Source: Lutraria lutraria
Taxonomy: Eukaryota; Mollusca; Bivalvia; Venerida; Mactridae
NCBI GenBank assembly: GCA_964023205.1
Contig: OZ026838.1
Coordinates: forward strand, 24,207,843-24,271,842
DNA: 64,000 nt
Reading direction: 5' to 3'
The translations under genes and the position numbers were made by a program. The notes under the pieces were generated by a model that worked only from the letters and a program-made list of their open reading frames with translations, was not told where the DNA came from and ran no database searches. Numbering within the stretch: position 1 is the stretch's first letter; the number at the start of each line of letters is the position of its first letter. Below, one piece after another: positions 12,701 to 43,000 of the stretch.

Positions 12701-15700
12701 TGTATTGAATTTTTGTGCCCGATAAATGTTTACCAGGTTTTTTTTCTGTATTTTTGGAACATGACACCTATTCTTGGGATTGAGAATTTTAGCTGTGTTT
12801 TGTTAAAAGTTGGGAAAATATGTGTGACTCCAATTTTGCAATATTCAAGTGTACACACTTAGTAACTGTCAAAAATAAGAACTTTCAGTCATTACATGTC
12901 GAATACAGTGAAAGATCTCTTGTTTTAGTAGATTTTAGTATTTTTTTTTTTTTTTAAAGTTTCGATTGGGAATTTTTGTCTGCCAATTGGGAAAGAACAT
13001 ACAATGTTCATTCAGGTATATGACCCAATATCGGCTATAAAATTAGCTCCAAAAATCCCAGTTTACATTTGTATGCTCTTTTGTATAAGGACATTATGTG
13101 TTACCATTTTTTTTACAAAATTGCTTTTATTCTTAATTGAATTTCGTTTTTGTAATATCAGGTGATGTGAATGTTCAGATGGAGCCAACAGAAACATTGA
13201 CACCTTGTATAACACGTCCTGGTACTTCAAAAAGGAAGCAAGGTCGTAGAGTTACTTTATGTCCTGAAGAAAACACAGAACATGAATTTATTGCAGAAAA
13301 ATATTCTAGTGATAATGATGTTCATCCCACTACATACAAATTTCGGCATAGCTATGGAATAGGAGGTAAATACTCTTATTTAGTTAACCGAGTCTGTATG
13401 ATACAGTTAGATGATAAAGATTTTTGTCTGACCTGTAAGCATTTTCAAGAATTCAACAATAGTATTCCTTCTTAGCACAATTTCATAATTATATAATGCT
13501 AGAAGGCATTTAAGATACCTGAGGGATTTTTTTGTTTGTGTCATAATCTTGGCAATTCTTCGGGAGTTACTCAGATGTACTCAGTATACTGTACATTATC
13601 TTTTCTTCTGCATGTATGTGCTTGGTAAAGCCTTAATATTAAACATTGAGATCACTAATTACATGTTAATTAATTTGTTACAGTAGGTCATATATGCATT
13701 TTATATTTATAGATGAAACTCCCTTGCCTTCACCTAACTCAACTCCAGTTCATATACATGAGGTTACTAATACAAGATCACCTAATTCAGAAGATGACAG
13801 TGACCAAATTATTGTAGATAGACTAAGTAAGTGTTGTCTACTTGAAGTACTTCCATTTTAATTTTGTTGCATTGATTTAAGTTTCACTTGCACAAAACAT
13901 TGGCTCTTTTCACCTTGCGTCTAAGTTTTACATACCGGTAGGTTGAATTTATTGCTACAGGTACATTCAGTTTAACTTTTAAATCATTTAGCTTAACCTG
14001 CAAATATTAAGCAGTACTTTTTTTCATTGACTGTCAAAGGGAAATTTAATGAATTGAGATTTTTTTTTGCTGTACAGTAATACCATCCCCTCCCGTTGAT
14101 GGATTGAGACGCTCACAGAGAACACGATTGAAACCTGTAGAGTGGTACAAAAATGAACAAGTTGTGTTTGATTACAGACGGCGCTCAGGTAAACAAAACA
14201 TTTTATTTGTGATATCTATTTTAACATAATCATACGGAATATTTGTACACGTGAGCCAAAGTTCTAGTACTGAAGCATCTTAGTTATTTGATCAGTAATA
14301 ATTTTTTCTAAATTATTTGTCTCTTCAACGATTAGAATTTTGTTTGTTTACAATCTTTAACAAAAGGTATGCATGTTCAAGAGAACCAAGTTACTCTTGA
14401 TTAAGTCAGAGTGCAACAATAATAAGTGTTATCTTAGCAGATATTTTTGTTTCATGATTAAATCTATACCGAATATCATTTTGAAGGCCCAGCTATTATT
14501 GGTGTGAAACCATCGTTAGAAGTCGAATGGAAAAAGGTTGAGGAACAGAAAAGAAAGAGAAGACTGCTACGTAATCAAAGTGAGTTATTTACAATCAAAC
14601 ATGTTTACAAAACCATCTTTTTTAGTCTTTAAAAATCTTAATGTGGTTATATTTTTGTATTATATAAACTTTGCCGATCTTCTGTTACTTATGTATGACT
14701 TGATTTAACTACCTACTAACTGCAGTAGAACTAAAGAAATTTGAGTCATCCATATGTATAGATAGTTCATGTACAATATTTGGTTGAACTGTCATTATTC
14801 TGTGACACCTTGTCATCTCAATTTTTATTCTAATTACGAATCTGGTATATGTAGATGAGTAGGTAGCGTAACCCTAAACAAAATGTTTAAGAATGGCCTT
14901 AGTTGAAATACATGTAAAATTGTATGATGATAATTCTGATTTCAGTTCGAAAAGCGTCACTTAGAACAAATAAAGACAAATCTAAAAGAAAATTATCAAT
15001 ACATGTCGATCTACCTGATGACATTTCTGTAGAAGAAAATCTAGTACAGGAGATTACTGTCTATAACCAGTTCTCTGAGATGGAAGATGGAATTGGTAGG
15101 CAATTTTAGATATTATGTGTGCTATGGCCTACCACCAGTATATATTGCCAGTCCTTAATGTTCAAAACTAAACAGCCAAGTCATTTTTTTTTTTAAATAA
15201 TCTTTGCACAGAGCAAGTCTAGGTAGGTGTATGTGACACAACTGTTAGATTTTGTATAAATGTATCCTCATCACCTATAAAAATATAAAGGAGCGCTTTT
15301 CAACAATATTTCAGTGATCTTGGGTGGTCAGTTCTCTACCAGGGCTGTATTCTAACCAGAACTATCTTGCCCTTCGACAAGAATTCGGCAACTTCTCCAC
15401 ATTTGGAGGAAAATCAACATTTATGTAAAATTTTCAAAGATGGGTTTGATCTGCCACGACGTCAGCCTTGCCTTTTATTTGAAGCTGAAGGAATGCTGAA
15501 TCTTTATGTAGATGTCTATTTAGTGCAATTCTGATTGTTTTCAATTTGATGTAATTCTTAATGCAGACTGTGTTGCAAAGAAAGATGCTTCTCAACCAGT
15601 TGGTCCAAATTATGGAACACCGAAGAAGGATGATCCTTATGTTATTATAAGATTGTTGAGTCATCCATGTGTGTCTGCAGGGAAACTGTGCATACATCCT

Positions 15701-17066
15701 AATGCTGAGAAACCTGAACATCTAGTTACTGCAGATTATGTGGTAAGCACTATCTTTAAACTGTTGTAATCATAATAACTATGTGACTTAAGTCACTTGT
15801 TGTACATCAGGGACAAGAAAAAATTGCTTTGGATTAGCATATAATTGCATTTTCATGCCCCTGCCATTCAAAATGGCAGAAGGGCATAAAGTAGTGATTC
15901 TAATCAGTCCATGAAAATTTAGTTTTGATTAATCAGAGGCAAAAGTCAGTGATGAATCGATTAAAACAAATCAAATAAGAAATTAGCAAAAATGTTAGTA
16001 TTGCATAAATTTAACATTCCTTACACCAATTGAATAGAACATCACTAGCATAAAGCATTACCCCTGTCCATCAGTTCAAATTTTGGTTTCTGAGTGATAG
16101 CTCAAAAGATATTACATGGATTGACTTCATGTTTTACATGAAGGTGTATAATAATGAAAAATAGGTTAAGTTGGATTTCTGTTAAAATCCAAACATTTTT
16201 ATGGATTTATGGCCCCATTTTTACTTAGCACTCAGTGGGGGCATTCGTGATGAAATAAAATTACTCTATTTTATATATTTGGACTACCAGTTTATGAAGC
16301 TGAAGTCACCCACTATTATTATTGCTAAACTGTTTTATGACAATGATGATCATGAATATGAGTTTCAAAAGAATGGTTAGGAATAGGAGTGCTATACTGA
16401 TACTGTTTTTTGTTAACTTGTACATGTGTCTTCATGAAGTTTCACTTAATGTTCTCTTTTGATGTGTTTACATTCTGCCTGCTTTCAGATGTTCAATATT
16501 GAATATGGTAAAGTTTTGGTTAAGATTCACCAAACTTCTGTTTTATTGGAAACTGGGGATGTATTTATGGTCCCTTCTGGTAGGTAGATTTCTGTTGTAC
16601 TTTTATTTGTTAGCTCAAAGTTGGCAAATTTATTAAGTGTAGTATGTGCTTGTGTAAAAATGAAGCAAATGTCACAATAATTCATGTGTTTACACACATT
16701 TATTTTCAAAGCTTCTGGAGTGTATTTTAGCTAAATTTGTTTCATCCTTAAACTTTGTAAATTATGATCAAGTATTTAAAACTTTTTGCACAATCAGTTA
16801 AGTCAATTACCTTTTAGTAAATGTGTTTTGCAACTTGTATCTCTAAACAGATTGAAATAGTTTCAATACTTGGAAGTGCTGCCCCAAATTATTTCTAATT
16901 ATTGAATCTAATGTGTCGGTATGGATTATTTACTTTTTCAGGTAACACTTACAGTATACAAAATTTAAGGACAGATAATGCAACACTCAATTATTCAATA
17001 CATAAACAAGTGGAACAAAATGATAATTCAGACGATGGTAGATCTCTTCATGAAGAAAATTTGTGA
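2821..17066 (+). CDS. CENPC: CENP-C, inner kinetochore scaffold protein (19 coding exons, about 1243 aa)
   Basis: CENP-C binds CENP-A nucleosomes at centromeres and recruits the outer kinetochore. Coding exons: 2821-2876, 3618-3706, 4455-4702, 4979-5034, 5226-5314, 6048-6112, 6317-6380, 7142-7880, 8338-8394, 8699-9819, 12534-12617, 13162-13365, 13713-13826, 14078-14188, 14487-14579, 14946-15095, 15567-15742, 16489-16579, 16942-17066; all have GT/AG borders and matching phases. Residues 1006-1019 (RRSQRTRLKPVEWY, exon 14) are the CENP-C motif that contacts the nucleosome. Exons 17-19 (about 1114-1230) form the Mif2/CENP-C cupin, with VKIHQTSVLLETGDVFMVPS followed by GNTYSIQNL. Exons 8 and 10 encode long, acidic then Lys/Ser-rich disordered linkers. 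The protein is longer than human CENP-C (943 aa). The N-terminal exon pair is duplicated (separate entry). The start ATG immediately follows an acceptor, implying a non-coding upstream exon. Identity is firm; minor splice boundaries are inferred. Confidence 0.92.
3896..4366. mobile_element. MITE of the TACAGTCAAAC family interrupted by a second MITE
   Basis: Lies in CENP-C intron 2. The outer element has AATAAAGGTC/GGCCTTTATT inner motifs and ends in ACAGGTTTGACTAGTA; its left end is degraded (GTTAGCAGTCACCTCC). Related copies are at 30134-30225, 42211-42333 and 62441-62606. A different repeat of about 290 bp (about 4005-4293) splits it; copies of that one occur in the opposite orientation at 12733-13066 and 44308-44605. 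Confidence 0.6.
4979..5314 (+). other. CENPC: CENP-C N-terminal module, copy 2 (exons 4-5)
   Basis: Exon 4 (56 nt) and exon 5 (89 nt) match exons 1 and 2 in length, in intron phase (2, then 1) and in protein: KKIGRRTGK spans the junction again and DGFENFDDYMSES closes it (residues 132-180). The first 15 residues differ from copy 1 (GGRPIGTKFGWLRN versus the start of the protein). Exon 3 (4455-4702, Ser/Asn-rich, 83 codons) lies between the copies. Confidence 0.85.
6583..7064. mobile_element. Short interspersed element with ATACCCCCAGAT inverted ends
   Basis: In CENP-C intron 7. The left end is a small hairpin (ATACCCCCAGAT, then ATATGGGGGCTAT); near the right end the string ATCTGGGGGTAT is the reverse complement of the left end. 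There is no coding content. The layout of a 5' hairpin plus matching subterminal 3' string resembles the Helentron-like elements at 10252 and 53019. Related 'ATACCCC' starts or ends occur near 21290, 22030, 27400 and 47547. Confidence 0.5.
10252..11430 (+). mobile_element. Helentron-like non-autonomous element with six 160-bp tandem units
   Basis: Inside CENP-C intron 10. It starts AGCTCACCTGATTCATCAGG (a hairpin) and ends with TCAGGTGAGC (11395-11404), a GGGCCA/TGGCCC stem and CTCTTG, flanked by T residues. The core is a tandem array with units starting at about 10321, 10481, 10642, 10802, 10963 and 11124 (spacing 160-161 bp), recognisable by TTTACACTCTAG and AAGTTCGATTATGGGC. Bivalve 'pearl' elements are described with about 160-bp core repeats, and related elements have been grouped with Helentrons; assignment here rests on architecture only. 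No coding capacity. Confidence 0.75.
11820..11975 (-). repeat. tRNA-Ala-like SINE or pseudogene, copy 1
   Basis: On the minus strand a tRNA-like body runs from about 11910 to 11834 with D-arm/A-box TAGCTCAGTTGGTAGAGC and anticodon loop CTTGCAA (anticodon TGC, Ala). The T-arm/B-box is badly degraded (GTTAAGCCC in place of GTTCGAxxC), so it is not a functional tRNA. Shared flanking sequence with copy 2 continues upstream of the body to about 11965. Confidence 0.65.
12095..12245 (-). repeat. tRNA-Ala-like SINE or pseudogene, copy 2
   Basis: Minus-strand body from about 12182 to 12110. Acceptor halves GCCCGAT and ATCGGGT pair; the D-arm is TAGCTCAGTTTGCAGAGC; the anticodon loop CTTGCAA reads TGC (Ala); the B-box GATTCGAGCCC is intact. 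The anticodon stem has a mismatch and no CCA is needed in a eukaryote, so a weakly functional tRNA cannot be excluded, but the shared flank with copy 1 (GTAGCAGTACTGTA on the minus strand) argues for a repeat family. Confidence 0.6.
12733..13066. mobile_element. MITE-like repeat of about 330 bp (copy 2 of 3)
   Basis: In CENP-C intron 11. It shares TTGGGAATTTTTGTCTG and TCGGCTATAAAAT with the copies at 4005-4293 (opposite orientation) and 44308-44605. The best preserved copy has similar ends in inverted orientation (CAGGATTTTTT and AAAAAATCCCTG). No coding content. Confidence 0.6.
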
Positions 17067-17800
17067 ATAATTGTATTTTTACAGACTATGTCTTGAGATC
17101 ATTCTCCAAACTCAATCTCATATTTTGTCTTCATCGTTGTTGTGATAAACTATGATGATATAAATCATACATTTTTTAATTTCATAATTCTGAATTTGTA
17201 TTTGAACATGAAAAACAAAAACCCTAAAAATGCAACAAAGACATTTCTCTGTTTCATGGTACAGAATGGTCCACTTGGATGCTAGAACTTTCAGGTTTTT
17301 AACCTCTGGCCTTAGTCTAGATTCATAGAAATCATGTAAAATGTGTTTAATGTCTGAATAGGTTGTTACAACAATTTGATAATATGTATTTTGGGTTCCT
17401 TTTAAAGAATTGATTGTTATTGTTAAGAATAATTTACTTAATGTCAACATTTTTGTATTGTAATATTTGTGTAACTCTATCTCTCTGTCTACCAAAGAAA
17501 CCCAGATGTTTGAATATAAGAAATATATATCCAAAATGAATTCATTATTCAAAATAAATTTGATAATGTCTTGATAAGCTATAGCAATGTTTACATGTTT
17601 GTCATGCAGTAATGAATTATAATTGAATTAAATTATCAATATTTTGCATATACATAATAATCTCTTGTTGAACTTTGTTGTTTTAAGGATGAACAATTTG
17701 GTTAAAGATAAATATACAATGATGTTTTGTCATTTAATTGTTTTGCTGTATTAGATGAATAAATGCATGAAGTTGTCAAATAAAATTTTAACATGTAGAA
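17067..17800 (+). other. CENPC: CENP-C 3' UTR (predicted)
   Basis: From the TGA at 17064-17066 there is AT-rich non-coding sequence with AATAAA hexamers at 17553-17558, 17758-17763 and 17779-17784; the last two are close together and are the likelier polyadenylation signals. An open stretch on the opposite strand (17118-17552) shows no recognisable protein. Confidence 0.55.
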
Positions 17801-19118
17801 TGTGTTATGAAATGTTTATTGTAAAGTCTTTCATTGGACTATGACTGTTCTATGCATAAAATGTATGGGAGGGTTTTATTTTTTTCCAATAGTATTATAT
17901 CATTTTTTTCTTACCTGTTTCCATTTTGTAACAATTTGATCAAATAGTGTATTTCTCTGTTCATTTAAAATTACGATACAATCCATTATGTTTGATGTCA
18001 CAAGTCTTCTTGTTCGCAGTAATTTTGCTCACATTCCTATATGTTGCAATTTATTTCTAGAATACTTTTAAACACTGACTTCATCCAACAAATTGAAAAA
18101 ATGTTGATAACTTGTCTTATGAAACTGATCTTTGATGAGGTATCTGTTGTTTGGCATTTTTATGTCTATTCATGGTTGTTAAAAAATGAAAGCTTCTATA
18201 ATGTTACCCTTCAAGGTGATAGCTTTGTCTTTGCACTGAATTGCAAATACATGTATACTTCTTTTTGTTTTTACATAGTAGCTTACTTGACTATGTTTTC
18301 AGCCCAACATGATTGATTAGCATTCTGTATATTTTCATATTTTATTCACTATCTAAATGCTTCTTGATTACCGTAGTGTATTGAGTAAAATACAATATTA
18401 AACACTGAAAACATTTAGGCATATAATCTTTATTATACTAAAAAATGTTAAATAAATCTGCAATTACAATAATTGTACATTTGTGTTAACTTCTAATTGT
18501 ATAGTTTTTTGTTATGTTAGTTGTATTGAATGGACAATATGTCATAAGGATATAAGTCAATTGCGTATAAAAAATAAAGAATGTAAACTATGGTTTCTAT
18601 TCATTAACACATGCATCATACTTCGACAAACAGTTATAAAATACTGATAATAGTATTTTAAAGTTAAGTGCATGTATAAGCTCGAGATATCATCAAGAAA
18701 TATAGTTTTATATGGGTTGTATAGGACTGATGTAAATTTATAGCTCCATTCACGTGGATTGAGATTGAAATAAGCTGTCTTAATAAAACAGAAATATAAA
18801 AAAATGTGCTTTTTCACAAATCACAATGTGATGCCTTAGTAGAGTTTACATCCCAAATGAATAATAAATCCTTCCATTGCTGTTTATTACAGAAATTACA
18901 ACACATGATCAATATTATACAAATCAATAAGAAAGTCAATTACATGTACATGCTTAGACTCAATGATGGTTGAAATGTGTTCATGCTCAAATCAAAACCA
19001 GCTGTGTTTTGTGAAGTCTGTAAAAGGTGAAATGTTATCAATGATATATCATCCTTACATTGTTAAAAAAAACAAATTATGTACAATATATATACAATTA
19101 CTCACATATGGAACTTCG
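17801..19118. other. Convergent intergenic region
   Basis: AT-rich sequence between the 3' ends of CENP-C and the CAPSL gene. Minus-strand AATAAA hexamers at 19124-19119 and 18434-18429 may end transcripts that use the most distal CAPSL exon. I see no gene or clear repeat here. Confidence 0.4.
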
Positions 19119-19626
19119 TTTATTCAATGTTATATTACAACTTTGACAATCAAATGTGTATTGAAAGTACTTTGGCAATATACAAACTAACAATTACACC
19201 ATTTTTATGTATGGTTGTTCAAAGAAAGAAAAAATGGATGAAGACACTAAGAATCAAAACATTGTTTGTATTAAGCGAGTTATTTTGAAAATAATATAAA
19301 CTTACCCTTTATGCAACCATACACTACATGTTTTACATTTAATAATGGACTTGTTTAAGGCTTCATATTCAATCTTAACCCCAGAGCTTTGAATTAACCA
19401 ATCAGTCTCTGAAGGTTTGAAGTTTCCTTGTCTGTTACTACAATCTCTGAGCAAGGTTTTCAGTTAAATTATTTTGTATAAAGAGTATGAATACAAGTGT
19501 AATTTACTGACAGTAAAATGATAACAAAGTGAAACATGAGCAAAATTAAGGAAATAGAAAATATTGTTTATATGTACAATGTATAAATATCACAATAACC
19601 TAGGAAATAACTTGTCATCTGAGTTT

Positions 19627-37337
<17,711 letters not shown>

Positions 37338-37600
37338 ATTTTCAACCGAATGTCGACTGCAAAATTGTAATTAAGTACGTGGTAAATGAGAATTAATATG
37401 TCTTACTAAGAAATGCCTCCTTTCAATAAATTCTTCAACTTAAACAAATAATTCGTGTACATGAATTGGTTTAAGAAACATGAACAAACTGATCACTTAC
37501 TTTCGATGGCGATGTTTATATATTGATTTTGTCGAGAGCGAACTTGTAGCGCACCTGTCATTCAATTACCGGAGCCTCGGTTTGGATAAACGCTCACATC

Positions 37601-37615
37601 GTTGCCACGGGCAAC
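37601..37615. promoter_or_regulatory. RFX X-box in the CAPSL promoter
   Basis: GTTGCCACGGGCAAC consists of two perfect RFX half-sites, GTTGCC and GGCAAC, separated by 3 nt, within the accepted 0-3 nt spacing. It sits about 100 bp upstream of the donor of the CAPSL non-coding exon. RFX factors drive ciliary genes, and calcyphosin-like proteins are expressed in ciliated cells, so the position and target fit. Confidence 0.7.
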
Positions 37616-39984
37616 ATGAATGACAGTTCAGATTGTTATTTGCAGTTTTTCTCCTTCAATTAGACGCGTATGAGTACAAATCCGATTGTTTTAGCACCAT
37701 TTTGCTGTGACATGTATAATTGATACATTCAAACATCATTCGCTGTATTTAAAAAATAATTTTATACAAAATAAAATATATTCCTTTGTTCGAAATTTAT
37801 TTTCGAATTGCACATGCATGCACTAGTCCAGTTTGAACTGATGAATTTTGTATAAATCACTTTTGATTGGTTTGATATGAACGTATCATACATAATATTT
37901 TAACGGTACTGTATCCTTTATCCAAAATTTAAGACTAACTTTGTTTATCTCCAAATAAGTATTATATATATATATACATGTAGCGCGTTATCTAATTTGT
38001 ATAATGCCTTTTTTTACTTTCGGAATTATTATCTACGTACGTCGGTATTTATGTGGCAGAATTGACTTTTATTGTAGTTTTCACTTATCGATACATTTAT
38101 TTTGGCCAGGGTACTAAATTGAGTAAATTCATGGAGTAAATTCTTCTTCGATCTTTTCTTCTAAATTTATGCATGCTAGCTCTTTATGTAAAATTAAACT
38201 AGTTTATTTTTACGTTTCCTAGGCTAGCACTGTTGAGTATGTTCATTGTACTGTACGTATTTATTGTCCACTTTGATTGTTTTATCCATTTAACCTATTG
38301 TGTCAGTTCTAAATATTGTGACAACTTAATTATAAATGGAAAGTAAAAACATCAGTAATTAAGCCGTTGTATATTAAAATTTATTTGTTACAGAGGCATG
38401 TTATCTATGCCTCTGGTTGTTAGTTAATTGAATTAGTATCAGTAGAACCTGGGGACTTTTGTTCAAGATCTTTCACCAATTAAACTATAAAACTGAACAC
38501 AATTTTAAGTCTTAAAAATTCAAACCTTGATCTGTGACCAGGAACATTAATATATATACAGGAGGAAAGGATCATAACAAAACGAAATAAGACTGTTACA
38601 TTTATATATGTACATATGCAATGCGTCCATTTATTTTCCAGATATAGAACGTGTTGTTTATCAATTGATTGAACTAGCTTGTATTTTCTGATATATTATT
38701 CGTACTTATATACATAAATACGGTGGACTCTTTTAAAAAAAAAACGGGTGCAAATTCACGTACGCATGTAGCTCTCCTAAAGTGTTTACTAATACACGAG
38801 TATCAAGACGTGTACATGCATGGTTATTGCTATCTTCCGAGTGAATTTGGTGCAGTAAATTCATTTGAATTTCGATCGAAAATCTCTGCCCAAATTCATC
38901 TTAAACGGCGAAATAGTCCTCTTGATGAACTAACGAACGACACTGAATTGACAAGCCATTCCTGTCTTCATTCTGGTACCAAAAGCAGAGATCTATATAC
39001 TATATACACATGTGTGTTAATAAAAAATATGTTTAGACTCGCCACCTGGATAATTCCATATGAGCGAGTATTCACTATCTTTAACATTATTCCATACTTG
39101 AGATTTGACCTTGCTTTTTAAAAATATGTTCCCATGTTTAATAGTTTAAAAATAAAAAAAATATCAACGTACAGTATACATGTATATATATATACGAAGT
39201 ACATTTGGCCAAAAACATACGAGAATTCAACAAATGTCATTAGAACAAATGTCACTTTTTAAATGAAAACAATTTTTTTTAGATTTTTTTTTAAATTGTC
39301 ACAAATACTGAATTTAGTGTTGAGAAAAATACTAGAGCAACTGTGTATATATCATTGTACGACCGTACGAAAAACGCGTCCCATACATAAATAAAAGAAC
39401 CTATGTATACGCCTATTTATATTTTTTAACGTAAACCAGGGATCTCTCTACTGTATGGCAGACTGTAACATTAATATATATACTTAAATTGTCTGTCTGT
39501 ACTTATGTAAGGTGAATAATATAATAACGAGTCGAGTTTAAAATATCAAAGCACAAACAACGATAATTCATCTTGTAATCGTTAATTTTAATAGCTCTAA
39601 TCTCGCCTAAATGCATGTGGACGTATCTATACACGAGAGGCTATAAAATACACTGTGCAACTGCTATGGGGTTTAGTGTTGATTGGGGTACAATAGCTCA
39701 GGAAATTAAAGAGTTACTTGCCCGTCATCATTCTACATTCTGACCGCGTCCTAATTTGATGAGACTTCAGAAACCTTATACAAATTCAGACGATTTCTAA
39801 AAAAATCCATTAAACTGTTCCAAAACCTCGTTATAATCTCTATATCAAATTATAAATAATACTTAAACAACTCCATAATTATATATATTTTCCAACAATT
39901 AGCGTCACTTATGACTCAAAATTTCAGCAGATTTTTTTAACCATGAAACCTAACAGAGGCTTTTGAAGTCGTCACTTACGGCTT
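37616..39984. other. Divergent intergenic region between CAPSL and ABCD3
   Basis: About 2.4 kb, AT-rich, with short TA repeats near 37970 and 39183. It should contain the ABCD3 promoter and the outer part of the CAPSL promoter. An open frame at 38723-39121 starts only at GTG, has no recognisable domain, and is not called as a gene. Confidence 0.5.
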
Positions 39985-40041
39985 ATGTTGGGACAAAAAT
40001 GGGGGTGCTCAGCAAGATCAACACAAGAAATGCGGCTGTGA
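39985..40041 (+). promoter_or_regulatory. Possible overlapping upstream ORF at the ABCD3 start
   Basis: An ATG 14 nt upstream of the ABCD3 start opens an 18-codon frame that overlaps the main start and stops at 40039-40041. It matters only if transcription begins before 39985, which is not known. Confidence 0.35.
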
Positions 40042-43000
40042 CCACTGCTGTTGGTGTTGCATTTTACATTGTGTACAGAAACAGAGTCAGTAGAAAGCAG
40101 TTGTAAGTATACTATAAACATTATCATACCTTTTTAATGTAAAATAAAGAATATATATATCTTATTATTGAGTGGGTGGGGTAACTGTACCATTTCCTGA
40201 CTTGTAAATTAAGCCTGCAGTTCAAGCTCGCCGTTAGTGATTACAAAAATCGAAAATCATATAAATGATTAATTCAATCCATGCTCCCAGTTTAATTTTA
40301 AACCAGAAATAATGCTGGCATAGTTTACTTACCCAGTGAGTATTCTAAACTTTAATTAGGATGAAATGTGTGAATGGTTTCGGCAAGGACTTATATACAT
40401 ACTTGTATGTATATAAGTCCTTGGTTTCGGTTTGAACTAAATTAAGAAAACAATTTTTGAATTGTACAAATTGCTACAAAATTTGTAGTCTACAAATATA
40501 CAGTTGGATCGATGTTGTCAATCAACAGGCAACAAATATCAAACTTCATTAAGGTTTTCGAAATATATTACATTTGAACCCATCTTTTCATCCACTTATA
40601 TGTTTGTCCAGCATTCATATAATTATTTGTTCCTTCAGCAACCAATCCATCTATCCACTCAACAGTCCATTCATTTAACGATCAGTGACTCTTCCACTAA
40701 ACCTCTTGGATCCTTTTATATGCCCTCTCACAAATTCATCCCTTCTTTGTCCCTAGGTTTTTTTTATTTCCTAACTTCATTGATAAGATGTAAAATGTTG
40801 AAATTTCAGTGTAATTTTATTGTTGCAAAAGTCAGGATTAGTCTATGAACACTTATTCTTCAAATTATACAATTTTTAATGAAATGGAATGATAGCATTA
40901 ATTTTGTTGTTTATTTTCAGAAAAGAGGCATCTGAAATCAAAGTGGTGGTTCATGAGGTAATCACTGAAAAAACATTGCTTTATTCAGTCTTTATAAATA
41001 ACTTTATCAAGCACTGGACATTTGGTCTTGTAAAGGCGTAAATTTACGTGATCAAATTTTGTTTCTACAACATTCATCAAAGAATATTTTTTTAGTAATA
41101 CAGGACATGTTTTGTATGATGGTGTTGTAATAATTAAGAGAAACTTTTTATTATTTACAAGTAAAACATCAGCTTTGGGTACTCCATTATGCATTTTAGA
41201 CAATACATCAGCTTGAAATTTCACCGCACCATCGGTCTGATGACCCATTCCTTTTTACCGGACCAAAAGTGATTTAGGCAAACTCATTCTATGGACCAGT
41301 GGCAAAATTCGAAGACTGTTAATATTTTGTTGGGTTTCTAAAATTATGTCTGCTTTAACAGAAAAAAAACATTTCATGGACCACTTTTTGTTATGATTTT
41401 TATTACCGGGTTTGATTGAAAAATATTGCTATCATTAACTCATTAGTTTTTTAAACACATGATTATATGAATTTAAATTAAATTCATTACAGACTATTGG
41501 TGAATTACTGTATATGAAAAAATGGTCTTAATTCTCAGGTGGCCTGTACAATAACAACTTTTCATTTTGCTTTATTTCAGAATGCAAGCAGAAAAGAAAA
41601 AGCAGCGGTTGATGCCGTATTTATCAGGTATGCTTTCCCATTTCTCTTTTCATAATTATTTTTAAAAAATGTAATGCATCCATTGTTAGCTACTTTCATT
41701 ATGAAGCCTTTTTTGAGAAACATTATTCATTTGTCAGGTAAAGTGACCATGATTTAGTCACCTGCCAAAAATGAGTTTCTGTCGCTTTAAGATAAAATAT
41801 TCTCTGAAAACAAAAAACATTTTTTCTAACGTTTTGTTTTGAATTGGTATACTCAACTGCAAGAGTTGCACTGTTTAACCATTCAGGTAGTTGGGCTATT
41901 ATTACTTAGCATTTGTCACATTGTCTGTGACCAGTGTTTTTAAGGAGATTGACTTTGGGCAGAAATTAGGTTCCATTCCCTTGCCTGAGATGACATTAAA
42001 TATCAAGATCTAGAGTTCTAGACTAGTACTAATGTGCATTGGATAATATTATATCTTCCCTTGGCCTTGTAATTTTAGGGCAGTTTTTGTATGAAATCGA
42101 AAATCTCAGCAACATTAGAATCACATGTATTATTGTTAAACTTACCACCAAATGTTGTTGGAAAGATATGATAACCTTTAAGAATTTTCTATTATTTTTC
42201 TCATAGACTATACAGTCAAACATGTGAATAACGGCCATCATTAGAAAACATAAGATGGCCTTTATTGACAGATGGCCTTTACGTGCAGGGTGACCTTTAT
42301 TTGGAGGTGACCACTAACACCAGTTTGACTGTACTTGTGTTTCCCAAAAGCTTATAGTTTTTAGTATCGAATTAGAAAAGTTTCTTGTCCCTTTTCACAA
42401 TTTGTTACTATCTGTTGTTTTTCAGGCGTATGGGAAAGATTCTGAGCATCCTTGTGCCGTCATGGTTTTCGCCAGAGGTAGGTTAACAGTTGTTTACCTT
42501 GCCATGAATCGTTTCAAGGCCCCTTGCTTATAAAACTTGAGATTGGTCTCTGAGCTCAAATCTAATATTTTACCTTTTAATGTTTCTAATTTAATTTATA
42601 TGATCAGACAATAATGATACATTAGCCTGGCAGCATAATTTATCTGAATATGTATCTATACATCAATCAGCTGTATCTTTTCAACTATAATAATTTGAGA
42701 TTGGAATTGAGATTTGCTCTCTGATAATGTTCTCAAGTTTCATAACCTCGGGGCTAGATGTTTATATCCATGATTTGAACCATCTTGCTGGAAACCATGC
42801 CTACATAACTTAGAATGTTAAGAAAACTCTACTTTTTTATTGAAGTTGTTCTTGTAATGACTCTGTGGAACAATGAAAAAAACTGAGTATTCTCAGAACT
42901 TTGATGGTTTATTACTTATATCATAAAAAAGTCAGTTTCAGTACTGTAACAGCATTCTTTATATAATTAATTGGAACTTATATATATGTATATCGAGGGC

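Noticed and set aside
38723..39121. A 132-codon open frame between CAPSL and ABCD3
   Set aside because: Starts with GTG, contains no recognisable domain, and shows no splice or promoter context.
40985..41248. Minus-strand 87-codon frame in ABCD3 intron 2 ([12 protein letters not shown]...)
   Set aside because: Protein-like in parts but no family recognised and no second exon found; possibly a decayed gene or mobile-element fragment, not supportable as a gene.
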